A stretch of 64,000 bases of DNA, from contig NC_135571.1 in assembly GCF_964340395.1 (NCBI RefSeq), positions 15,079,721 through 15,143,720 on the forward strand, written 5' to 3'. Below are positions 1 through 13,400 of this stretch, in pieces. Made by a program: the position numbers and the translations under genes. Numbering within the stretch: the first letter of the stretch is position 1; every line of letters starts with the position of its first letter. Source of the DNA: Glandiceps talaboti. Its lineage: Eukaryota > Hemichordata > Enteropneusta > Spengelidae. Under the pieces are notes generated by a model. The model did no database searches, was not told where the DNA came from, and was given only the letters and a program-made list of their open reading frames with translations.

Positions 1-1985
1 GTACAAGTACTACTTGGTATATACCAGTACTCCAGTACAAGTACTATTTGATACATACCAGTACTCCAGTACAAGTACTATTTGGTACATACCAGTACCC
101 CAGTACAAGTACTATTTGATACATACCAGTACTCCAGTACAAGTACTATTTGATACATACCAGTACTCCAGTACAAGTACTATTTGGTATATACCAGTAC
201 TCCAGTACAAGTACTATTTGATACATACCAGTACTCCAGTACAAGTACTATTTGGTATATACCAGTACTCCAGTACAAGTACTATTTGGTATATACCAGT
301 ACTCCAGTACAAGTACTATTTGATACATACCAGTACTCCAGTACAAGTACTATTTGGTACATACCAGTACTCCAGTACAAGTACTATTTGGTATATACCA
401 GTACTCCAATACAAGTACTATTTGGTACATACCAGTACTCCAGTACAAGTACTATTTGGTACATACCAGTACTCCAGTACAAGTACTATTTGATACATAC
501 CAGTACTCCAATACAAGTACTATTTGGTATATACCAGTACTCCAATACAAGTACTATTTGGTACATACCAGTACTCCAGTACAAGTACTATTTGATACAT
601 ACCAGTACTCCAGTACAAGTACTATTTGGTATATACCAGTACTCCAGTACAAGTACTATTTGGTATATACCAGTACTCAAGTACAAGTACTATTTGGTAT
701 ATACCAGTACTCCAGTACAAGTACTATTTGGTATATACCAGTACTCCAGTACAAGTACTATTTGATACATACCAGTACTCCAGTACAAGTACTATTTGGT
801 ACATACCAGTACTCCAGTACAAGTACTATTTGGTATATACCAGTACTCCAGTACAAGTACTATTTGGTATATACCAGTACTCCAGTACAAGTACTATTTG
901 GTATATACCAGTACTCCAGTACAAGTACTATTTGATACATACCAGTACTCCAGTACAAGTACTATTTGATACATACCAGTACTCCAGTACAAGTACTATT
1001 TGATACATACCAGTACTCCAGTACAAGTACTATTTGATACATACCAGTACTCCAGTACAAGTACTATTTGATACATACCAGTACTCCAGTACAAGTACTA
1101 TTTGATACATACCAGTACTCCAGTACAAGTACTATTTGATACATACCAGTACTCCAGTACAAGTACTATTTGGTATATACCAGTACTCCAGTACAAGTAC
1201 TATTTGATACATACCAGTACTCCAGTACAAGTACTATTTGATACATACCAGTACTCCAGTACAAGTACTATTTGATACATACCAGTACTCCAGTACAAGT
1301 ACTATTTGGTATATACCAGTACTCCAGTACAAGTACTATTTGATACATACCAGTACTCCAGTACAAGTACTATTTGGTATATACCAGTATTCCAGTACAA
1401 GTGCTTTTTGGTATATACCAGTACTCCAGTACAAGTACTATTTGGTACATACCAGTACTCCAGTACAAGTACCATTTGGTACATACCAGTATTCCAGTAC
1501 AAGTACCATTTGGTACATACCAGTACTCCAGTACAAGTACTATTTGGTATATACCAGTACTCCAATACAAGTACTATTTGGTATATACCAGTACTCCAGT
1601 ACAAGTACTATTTGGTACATACCAGTACTCCAGTACAAGTACTATTTGGTACATACCAGTACTCCAGTACAAGTACTATTTGGTATATACCAGTACTCCA
1701 GTACAAGTACTATTTGGTATATACCAGTACTCCAGTACAAGTACTATTTGGTATATACCAGTACTCCAGTACAAGTACTATTTGGTATATACCAGTACTC
1801 CAATACAAGTACTATTTGGTATATACCAGTACTCCAATACAAGTACTATTTGGTACATACCAGTACTCCAGTACAAGTACTATTTGGTATATACCAGTAC
1901 TCCAGTACAAGTACTATTTGGTATATACCAGTACTACAGTACAAGTACTATTTGGTATATACCAGTTCTTCAGTACAAGTACTAT
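1..1985. repeat. 34-bp tandem array (about 58 copies)
   Basis: The unit contains GTACAAGTACTATTTGGTAC then ATACCAGTACTCCA. Variants are mainly G/A and C/T swaps (GGTACATAC versus GATACATAC versus GGTATATAC). It runs off the left end of the window, downstream of the KIAA2012-like gene. The long open frames across it are a by-product of periodicity. Confidence 0.97.
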
Positions 1986-3707
1986 TTGGTACATATCGGT
2001 ACTAGTACTATTTGGTATATTCCAGTACTAGTACTATTTGGTACATACCGATGCTAGTACTATTTGGTACATTCCAGTACTAGTACTATTTGGTACATAT
2101 CAGTACTAGTACTATTTGGTACATACCGATGCTAGTACTATTTGGTATATTCCAGTACTAGTACTATTTGGTACATATCAGTGCTAGTACTATTTGGTAC
2201 ATATCGGAACTAGTACTATTTGGTACATATCGGTACTAGTACTATTTGGTACATACCGGTACTAGTACTATTTGGTACATACCGGTACTAGTACTATTTG
2301 GTATATTCCAGTACTAGTACTATTTGGCACATATCAGTACTAGTACCCGAGGACTATTTGGTACATATCGGTACTAGTACTATTCGGTACATATCGGTAC
2401 TAGTACTATTTGGCATATTCCAGTACTAGTACTATTCGGTACATATCGGTACTAGTACTATTTGGCATATTCCAGTACTAGTACTATTTGGTACATACCG
2501 GTACTAGTACTATTTGGTATATTCCAGTACTAGTACTATTTGGCACATATCAGTACTAGTACCCGAGGACTATTTGGTACATATCGGTACTAGTACTATT
2601 CGGTACATATCGGTACTAGTACTATTTGGTATATTCCAGTACTAGTACTATTTGGTACATACCGATGCTAGTACTATTTGGTACATTCCAGTACTAGTAC
2701 TATTTGGTACATATCAGTACTAGTACTATTTGGTACATACCGATGCTAGTACTATTTGGTATATTCCAGTACTAGTACTATTTGGTACATATCAGTACTA
2801 GTACTATTTGGTACATATCGGAACTAGTACTATTTGGTACATATCGGTACTAGTACTATTTGGTACATACCGGTACTAGTACTATTTGGTACATACTGGT
2901 ACTAGTACTATTTGGTACATATCGGTACTAGTACTATTTGGTACATATCGGTACTAGTACTATTTGGTATATTCCAGTACTAGTACTATTTGGCACATAT
3001 CAGTACTAGTACCCGAGGACTATTTGGTACATATCGGTACTAGTACTATTCGGTACATATCGGTACTAGTACTATTTGGCATATTCCAGTACTAGTACTA
3101 TTCGGTACATATCGGTACTAGTACTATTTGGCATATTCCAGTACTAGTACTATTTGGTACATACCGGTACTAGTACTATTTGGTATATTCCAGTACTAGT
3201 ACTATTTGGCACATATCAGTACTAGTACCCGAGGACTATTTGGTACATATCGGTACTAGTACTATTCGGTACATATCGGTACTAGTACTATTTGGTATAT
3301 TCCAGTACTAGTACTATTTGGTACATACCGATGCTAGTACTATTTGGCATATTCCAGTACTAGTACTATTTGGCACATATCGGCACTAGTACTATTTGCA
3401 TATTCCAGTACTAGTACTATTTGGTACATACCGGTACTAGTACTATTTGGCATATTCCAATACTAGTACTATTTTGGCACATATCGGTAGTAGTACTATT
3501 TGGCATATTCCAGTACTAGTACTATTTGGCATATTCCAGTACTAGTACTATTTGGCATATTCCAATACTAGTACTATTTGGTACATACCGGTACTAGTAC
3601 TATTTGGCATATTCCAGTACTAGTACTATTTGGTACATATCGGTACTAGTACTATTTGGCATATTCTAGTACTAGTACCTGAGGATTATTTGCTACATAT
3701 CGGTACT
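1986..3707. repeat. 26-bp tandem array derived from the adjoining 34-bp family
   Basis: The unit contains the palindrome GTACTAGTAC followed by TATTTGGTACATATCG. It shares TACTATTTGGTACAT with the 34-bp unit, so one probably arose from the other by an 8-bp deletion. A higher-order structure is visible: the rare marker CCCGAGGAC occurs at 2346, 2562, 3012 and 3228, so a 666-bp block is repeated. Confidence 0.95.
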
Positions 3708-4231
3708 AGTGCAGTCTTCACTCGTAATGAATTAAATTAAGTTTTCTGATAGTGCATCAATCTCATGTTAGGAGTCCTCTACACCCTATTGCTTTTGTAA
3801 AATTTTCATTGCACACAAAGTCAATGTAGACATTTCATTATATATGAGAATACAACACATATTAAATGTACACAGAAAGATGTGGAAGCTATCATAATCA
3901 CCACCGTACTGCAGTGTCCAGTCAATAGATTACATCAACTTGTTGCTACAATAGGTTTATGGGAATTAGATGAAAGCTTGGTTTCCATGGTTTTTGTTAC
4001 ACTGACTCAGATCTATGTTACCATGTCAGGTGTTGGTACTTATCATCTTAAGACTTCATTAATATAAATAATTTGAAATTTACATAGTTTCAAAAAAGAG
4101 TTTTGGTCATGTTCATTTATCAAGTAGGTCACACAAATAGTTGATATGTGATTGTATGTGTACTTTTTCTACTTGATGGTTCATGTTTTAGGTCTTTGGG
4201 TCAAAATCCTTTTCTTTACTTTGTTGTCGAT
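3708..4231. other. 3' flank / probable 3'UTR of the KIAA2012-like gene
   Basis: Single-copy AT-rich sequence between the stop codon and the 26-bp array. No canonical AATAAA is present on the minus strand; the variants AGTAAA (near 4212) and GATAAA (near 4115) are the only candidates seen. Confidence 0.4.
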
Positions 4232-4495
4232 TTAGGATTTAGATTTGGCTTTTGGTCGGAATCCTTTCTTTTTCTTCTTGTCTTCATTTGATGATAATGG
4301 TTTCTCATAAGTGTCTCTATTCCAATGTACATAGTAGGAGAATACCCATGGTCTAGTCAAGCCTTGTGTTTGACGAACACTTTGAAGGTGATCTCTGTGT
4401 TCTAGATTTTGATCTCGTCGTCTCATTAGTACCATTCTCCTTTTCTCTATTTCCAGTCTTACTCTCTCTCTAGCCTCCATTTCTAGTCGCTGGAT
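4232..4495 (-). CDS. KIAA2012: KIAA2012-like exon 18 (aa 1354-1440), C-terminus and stop
   Basis: The acceptor is TCTGATTTTGGTTAG in phase 0. It completes the coiled coil (MEARERVRLEIEKRRMVLMR). A non-helical conserved-looking tail follows, QGLTRPWVFSYYVHWNRDTY, and then a basic end with a Lys run (KKKKKGFRPKAKSKS) before TAA. The aromatic tail may be a distinct short motif of the family. Confidence 0.85.
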   Translation of the reverse strand: MQRLEMEARERVRLEIEKRRMVLMRRRDQNLEHRDHLQSVRQTQGLTRPWVFSYYVHWNRDTYEKPLSSNEDKKKKKGFRPKAKSKS

Positions 4496-7400
4496 CTAAC
4501 CAAAATCAGAATCACAAACAATTTTGTCATTCAACAACTAGGGGAAATTAAAAATACAGTTTTAACATAAAAACAACAAACTGAATGCAAATAATAGTAC
4601 CATTGGCATTGTAGCACAACTGTACAGTATTTAAAAAACGTTCATCCACATTTTGATCCATACTAGGTATAGGTGTTCATTTGCTGAATGACTATCCAGT
4701 TGCCTATCTAACCCTGTTGTTATCTTTGTAATATACATGATTATCTGGCTGTTTCTATGGGCGTGGTCATGTTGCTAGGCATATTTGCATACACTTTTTG
4801 AATGTTTATTCACTTGTCTATGAATCCCTGATGTTATCGTGATGGATATTTGTTTTAACATATTCCAGGGGAGATGTCAAAATCTCATAACTTTGCACTG
4901 TGTCCGTACTATAAAAATCCTGGCTACACTAAGTAGCCCTTTACTAGATCATCATCAAACAAGTCTGTGACTGTGTTTATAACTTTGTTTATCAGTCATT
5001 CACATAGTATATTCTCCGAGAATCCTGAGTAATATTGTGTTCACCTTGGAATATATTTCATTCTTGGTGGTTTATGGTGAAAAACAACAGCATGACAAAA
5101 GTGGGTTTCACATCTAACCTGGTAACATGTATTAAACTTGGTGATGGTCACAGGTATCAGAGAAGTGAAACACCATAAACACAGAAAGCTATGACCATAA
5201 AAATACATTTATGGGATCAAATTTGCACTGCAGTGTACGTGTATGCGGTAATTGTTGAGTGAACTGTATGCAAATCATACAATAGAGTAAAGCCCAATTC
5301 CATGACGTTACATCATGAATAAGTAATAGAAAGGGAGATACAGCGAGCGATGACAGTCGTTCGTGCCTCTGACACTCGCTTATCAGTGCGTGGTTATAGT
5401 ATTGCTCCAGATCGGAGCGAGGCAATGACTTTTAGATAAAACGTAGCAAAAAAGGCACAAACGACTGTCGACAGTCTAAAAGACATCTAGCTGCTTTCAC
5501 CACATAAGATTTGAATCATATTGCTCTTGTCCAAACCTCTAATATTATTATCACCAAAGCATCTCATGTCCATACCTCTAAAAGTCTTTGTTTTTCTTTT
5601 TCAAGCCTACGTTGTTCTTCAAGTTCACGTTGTAAACGCCTTTCTTCTGCCTGCTGTTGAAGAAGTATTTCTTCTTGCCTAGTGGAAGCCAACAATAGTA
5701 GGACTGGTGATTACAGTACTAATTTTGAACATCTTTTGCACTTAAAACCAAACTACCAGAGATTACAGTACTAACAATGATTTACTAAGTTAAACTTCAA
5801 TGTCACACTGATAAATATGTTATCAATGACAATAATCCCTGATATTCTTACCTTCTCATTTCTGCCTCTATCCTTTCTCTTTCAGCCTGCTCCTGTGCTT
5901 GTCTTTGCAATCTTTCAGCTTCAAGACGTTCACGGATCAATCTCTCCATTGCCTCCTCTTCAGCCTATAGGATTTACAATAAGAAAACATTTCTAACTGT
6001 GGCATAAAAGTTCATAAACTGTAAAGCCTTCATACAATATGCGGTACTATGTGACAAGATACCACACACTATGTGGTACTATGTGATAAGATACCACACA
6101 CACAATATGTGGTACTATGTGACAAGATACCACACAATATGTGGTACTATGTGACAAGATACCACACACACAATATGTGGTACTATGTGACAAGATACCA
6201 CACAATATGTGGTACTATGTGACAAGATACCACACACACAATATGTGGTACTATGTGACAAGATACCACACAATATGTGGTACTATGTGACAAGATACCA
6301 CACACTATGTGGTACTATGTGACAAGATACCACACACACAATATGTGGTACTATGTGACAAGATACCACACACACAATATGTGGTACTATGTGACAAGAT
6401 ACCACACAATATGTGGATGTGGTACTATGTGACAAGATACCACACAATATGTGGTACTATGTGACAAGATACCACACGCACAATATGTGGTACTATGTGA
6501 CAAGATACCACAAAATGTGGTACTATGTGACAAGATACCACACAATGTGGTAATATGTGACAAGATACCACAAAATGTGGTACTATGTGACAAGATACCC
6601 CACAATATGTGGTACTATGTGACAAGATACCCCACAATATGTGGTACTATGTGACAAGATACCACACAATATGTGGTACTATGTGACAAGATACCACACA
6701 CACAATATGTGGTACTATGTGACAAGATACCACAAAATGTGGTACTATGTGACAAGATACCACACAATGTGGTACTATGTGACAAGATACCACAAAATGT
6801 GGTACTATGTGACACGATACCACACAATATGTGGTACTATGTGACAAGATACCACACAATATGTGGTACTATGTGACAAGATACCACACACACAATATGT
6901 GGTACTATGTGACAAGATACCACACACACAATATGTGGTACTATGTGACAAGATACCACACAATATGTTGTACTATGTGACACGATACCACACACACAAT
7001 ATGTGGTACTATGTGACACGATACCACACACACAATATGTGGTACTATGTGACAAGATACCACACAATGTGGTACTATGTGACAAGATACCACACACACA
7101 ATATGTGGTACTATGTGACAAGATACCACACAATATGTGGTACTATGTGACAAGATACCACACAATATGTGGTACTATGTGACACGATACCACACATTAT
7201 GTGGTACGATGTGACAAGATACCACACAATATGTGGTACTATGTGACAAGATACCACACACACAATATGTGGTACTATGTGACAAGATAAAACACAATAA
7301 GTGGTACTATGTGACAAGATACCACACAATATGTGGTACTATGTGACAAGATACCACACGCACAATATGTGGTACTATGTGACAAGATACTACACAATGT

Positions 7401-10400
7401 GGTACTATGTGACAAGATATCACACAATGTGGTACTATGTGACAAGATACCACACAATATGTGGTACTATGTGACAAGATACCACACACACAATATGTGG
7501 TATTATGTGACAAGATACCACACAATATGTGGTACTATGTGACAAGATACTACACACTATGTGGTACTATGTGACAAGATACCACACACTATGTGGTACT
7601 ATGTGACAAGATACCACACAATATGTGGTACTATGTGACAAGATACCACACACACAATATGTGGTATTATGTGACAAGATACCACACAATATGTGGTACT
7701 ATGTGACAAAATACCACACACACAATATGTGGTACTATGTGACAAGATACCACACAATATGTGGTACTATGTGACAAGATACCACACAATATGTGCTACT
7801 ATGTGACAAGATACCACACAATGTGGTACTATGTGACACGATACCACACACACAGTATGTGGTACTATGTGACAAGATACCACACACACACAATATGTGG
7901 TACTATGTGACAAGATACCACACACACACACACAATATGTGGTACTATGTGACAAGATACCACACAATATGTGGTACTATGTGACAAGATACCACACAAT
8001 ATGTGGTACTATGTGACAAGATACCACACACACACACAATATGTGGTACTATGTGACAAGATACCACACAATATGTGGTACTATGTGACAAGATACCACA
8101 CACTATGTGGTACTATGTGACAAGATACCACACACACAATATGTGGTACTATGTGACAAGATACCACACAATATGTGGTACTATGTGACAAGATATAAAT
8201 AACTAACCAACCTGACTAACTCTATGATATTACCCAAGGTACACCAACCTGTCTCTCTATTTCTATGATATTACCCAAGGTACACCAACCTGTCTCTCTA
8301 TTTCTATGATATTACCCAAGGTAAACCAACCTGTCTCTCTATTTCTATGATATTACCCAAGGTACACCAACCTGTCTCTCTACCTCTATGATATTACCCA
8401 AGGTACACCAACCTGTCTCTCTAACTCTATGATATTACCTAAGGTACACCAACCTGTCTCTCTATTTCTATGATATTACCCAAGGTACACCAACCTGTCT
8501 CTCTAACTCTATGATATTACCCAAGGTACACCAACCTGTCTCTCTATTTCTATGATATTACCCAAGGTACACCAACCTGTCTCTCTAACTCTATGATATT
8601 ACCTAAGGTACACCAACCTGTCTCTCTATTTCTATGATATTACCCAAGGTACACCAACCTGTCTCTCTATTTCTATGATATTACCCAAGGTACACCAACC
8701 TGTCTCTCTATTTCTATGATATTACTCAAGGTACACCAACCTGTCTCTCTATTTCTATGATATTACCCAAGGTACACCAACCTGTCTCTCTAACTCTATG
8801 ATATTACCTAAGGTACACCAACCTGTCTCTCTATTTCTATGATATTACCCAAGGTACACCAACCTGTCTCTCTAACTCTATGATATTACCCAAGGTAAAC
8901 CAACCTGTCTCTCTAACTCTATGATATTACCTAAGGTACACCAACCTGTCTCTCTATTTCTATGATATTACCCAAGGTACACCAACCTGTCTCTCTAACT
9001 CTATGATATTACCCAAGGTAAACCAACCTGTCTCTCTAACTCTATGATATTACCCAAGGTACACCAACCTGTCTCTCTATTTCTATGATATTACCTAAGG
9101 TACACCAACCTGTCTCTCTATTTCTATGATATTACCTAAGGTACACCAACCTGTCTCTCTAACTCTATGATATTACCCAAGGTAAACCAACCTGTCTCTC
9201 TAACTCTATGATATTACCTAAGGTACACCAACCTGTCTCTCTAACTCTATGATATTACCCAAGGTACACCAACCTGTCTCTCTAACTCTATGATATTACC
9301 CAAGGTAAACCAACCTGTCTCTCTAACTCTATGATATTACCTAAGGTACACCAACCTGTCTCTCTAACTCTATGATATTACCCAAGGTACACCAACCTGT
9401 CTCTCTAACTCTATGATATTACCCAAGGTAAACCAACCTGTCTCTCTAACTCTATGATATTACCCAAGGTACACCAACCTGTCTCTCTATTTCTATGATA
9501 TTACCCAAGGTACACCAACCTGTCTCTCTAACTCTATGATATTACCCAAGGTACACCAACCTGTCTCTCTAACTCTCGTATCTTTTCCTCCTCAGCTTCC
9601 ATTCTTTTCCTTTCTTCGTCTTCCTGTCTCTGTCTTTCTTCCTCTTCAAGTCTTAATTCTTCTTCCCTTTCCCATTCCTTTTCTTGTTGCAATTCTCTCA
9701 TTTTCCTTCTTTCTTCAGCAGATGCCAGCCTTTCCAACATTTCTTGTTCTCTTTTGCTGGCCTCCTCCTCCTGTGCAATGATAGATTCATAGTTGATGGC
9801 TTTAACTTTTCTTATAAAATTACACATTGGATGTTTGTACTGTATTACACATTGGATGTTTGTACTGTATTACACATTGGATGTTTGTACTGTATTACAC
9901 ATCAAATGTTTGTACTGTATTACACGCTGGATGTTTGTACTGTATTACACATTGGATGTTTGTACTGTATTACACATTGGATGTTTGTACTGTATTACAC
10001 ATCAAATGTTTGTACTTTATTACACACTGGATGTTTGTACTGTATTACACATTGGATGTTTGTACTGTATTACACACTGGATGTTTGTACTATATTACAC
10101 ATTGGATGTTTGTACTGTATTACACATTGGATGTTTGTACTGTATTACACATTGGATGTATTACACATCGGATGTTTGTTCTGTATTACACACTGGATGT
10201 TTGTACTGTATTACACACTGGATGTTTGTACTGTATTACACACTGGATGTTTGTACTGTATTACACACTGGATGTTTGTACTGTATTACACACTGGATGT
10301 TTGTACTGTATTACACACTGGATGTTTGTACTGTATTACACACTGGATGTTTGTACTGTATTCCACATCGGATGTTTGTACTGTATTACACACTGGATGT

Positions 10401-13400
10401 TTGTACTGTATTACACACTGGATGTTTGTACTGTATTACACACTGGATGTTTGTACTGTATTACACACTGGATGTTTGTACTGTATTACACACTGGATGT
10501 TTGTCCTGTATTACACACTGGATGTTTGTACTATATTACACACTGGATGTTTGTACTTTATTACACACTGGATGTTTGTACTGTATTACACATTGGATGT
10601 TTGCACTGTATTACACACTGGATGTTTGTACTATATTACACATTGGATGTTTGTACTGTATTACACATTGGATGTTTGTACTGTATTACACATTGGATGT
10701 ATTACACATCGGATGTTTGTTCTGTATTACACACTGGATGTTTGTACTGTATTACACACTGGATGTTTGTACTGTATTACACACTGGATGTTTGTACTGT
10801 ATTACACACTGGATGTTTGTACTGTATTACACACTGGATGTTTGTACTGTATTACACATTGGATGTTTGTACTGTATTACACACTGGATGTTTGTACTGT
10901 ATTACACACTGGATGTTTGTACTGTATTCCACATCGGATGTTTGTACTGTATTACACACTGGATGTTTGTACTGTATTACACACTGGATGTTTGTACTGT
11001 ATTACACACTGGATGTTTGTACTGTATTACACACTGGATGTTTGTACTGTATTACACACTGGATGTTTGTACTGTATTACACACTGGATGTTTGTACTAT
11101 ATAACACACTGGATGTTTGTACTGTATTACACATTGGATGTTTGTACTGTATTACACACTGGATGTTTGTACTGTTTTACACAATGGATGTTTGTACTGT
11201 ATTCCACATCGGATGTTTGTACTGTATTACACACTGGATGTTTGTACTGTATTACACACTGGATGTTTGTACTGTATTACACACTGGATGTTTGTACTGT
11301 ATTACACACTGGATGTTTGTACTGTATTACACACTGGATGTTTGTACTGTATTACACACTGGATGTTTGTACTGTATTACACACTGGATGTTTGTACTGT
11401 ATTACACACTGGATGTTTGTACTGTATTACACATTGGATGTTTGTACTGTATTACACACTGGATGTTTGTACTGTATTACACATTGGATGTTTGTACTGT
11501 ATTACACACTGGATGTTTGTCCTGTATTACACACTGGATGTTTGTACTGTATTACACATTGGATGTTTGTACTGTATTACACACTGGATGTTTGTACTGT
11601 ATTCCACATCGGATGTTTGTACTGTGTTTATTACACACTGGATGTTTGTACTGTATTCCACATCGGATGTTTGTACTGTATTACACATTGGATGTTTGTA
11701 CTGTATTCCACATTGGATGTTTGTACTGTATTACACATTGGATGTTTGTACTGTATTACACATTGGATTTTTGTACTGTATTACACATCGGATGTTTGTA
11801 CTGTATTACACACTGGATGTTTGTACTGTATTCCACATCGGATGTTTGTACTGTATTTATTACACACTGGATGTTTGTACTGTACTCCACATCGGATGTT
11901 TGTACTGTATTACACATTGGATGTTTGTACTGTATTCCACATTGGATGTTTGTACTGTATTACACATTGGATGTTTGTACTGTATTTATTACACACTGGA
12001 TGTTTGTACTGTATTACACATTGGATGTTTGTAATGTATTACACATCGGATGTTTGTACTGTATTACACATCAAATGTTTGTACTGTATTACACATTGGA
12101 TGTTTGTACTGTATTCCACATCGGATGTTTGTACTGTATTACACATCGGATCTTTGTTCTGTATTACACATTGGATGTTTGTTCTGTATTACACATTGGA
12201 TGTTTGTACTGTATTACACATTGGATGTTTGTTTTGTATTCCACATCGGATGTTTGTACTGTATTACACACTGGATGTTTGTACTGTATTACATACTGGA
12301 TGTTTGTACTGTATTACACATTGGATGTTTGTTCTGTATTACACATTGGATGTTTGTACTGTATTACACATTGGATGTTTGTTCTGTATTCCACATCGGA
12401 TGTTTGTACTGTATTACACACTGGATGTTTGTACTGTATTATACACTGGATGTTTGTACTGTATTACACATCGGCTGTTTGTACTGTATTCCACATCGGA
12501 TGTTTGTACTGTATTACACACTGGATGTTTGTACTATATTATACACTGGATGTTTGTACTGTATTACACACTGGATGTTTGTACTGTATTACACACTGGA
12601 TGTTTGTACTGTATTACACACTGGATGTTTGTACTGTATTACACACTGGATGTTTGTACTGTATTATACACTGGATGTTTGTACTGTATTCCACATCGGT
12701 TGTTTGTACTGTATTACACACTGGATGTTTGTACTGTATTATACACTGGATGTTTGTACTGTATTACACATCGGCTGTTTGTACTGTATTCCACATTGGA
12801 TGTTTGTACTGTATTACACATTGGATGTTTGTACTGTATTACACATTGGATGTTTGTACTGTATTACACACTGGATGTTTGTACTGTATTATACACTGGA
12901 TGTTTGTACTGTATTCCACATCGGTTGTTTGTACTGTATTACACACTGGATGTTTGTACTGTATTATACACTGGATGTTTGTACTGTATTACACATCGGC
13001 TGTTTGTACTGTATTCCACATTGGATGTTTGTACTGTATTACACATTGGATGTTTGTACTGTATTACACATTGGATGTTTGTACTGTATTACACACTGGA
13101 TGTTTGTACTGTATTATACACTGGATGTTTGTACTGTATTACACACTGGATGTTTGTACTGTATTATACACTGGATGTTTGTACTGTATTCCACATCGGA
13201 TGTTTGTACTGTATTCCACATCGGATGTTTGTACTGTATTACACATAGGATGTTTGTACTGTATTACACACTGGATGTTTGTACTGTATTACACATTGGA
13301 TGTTTGTACTGTATTACACACTGGATGTTTGTACTGTATTCCACATCGGATGTTTGTACTGTATTTATCACACACTGGATGTTTGTACTGTATTCCACAT

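Noticed and set aside
14-2057. Overlapping frames in the 34-bp array (Tyr/Val/Gln repeats)
   Set aside because: Periodicity artefact; all frames and both strands are open, no start context and no similarity to known proteins.
9771-9827. Extension of exon 15 upstream into MCNFIRKVKAINYES
   Set aside because: This is the intron side of the acceptor and reaches into the 25-bp array. Only the CAG/GAG acceptor at 9770 matches the phase of exon 14.
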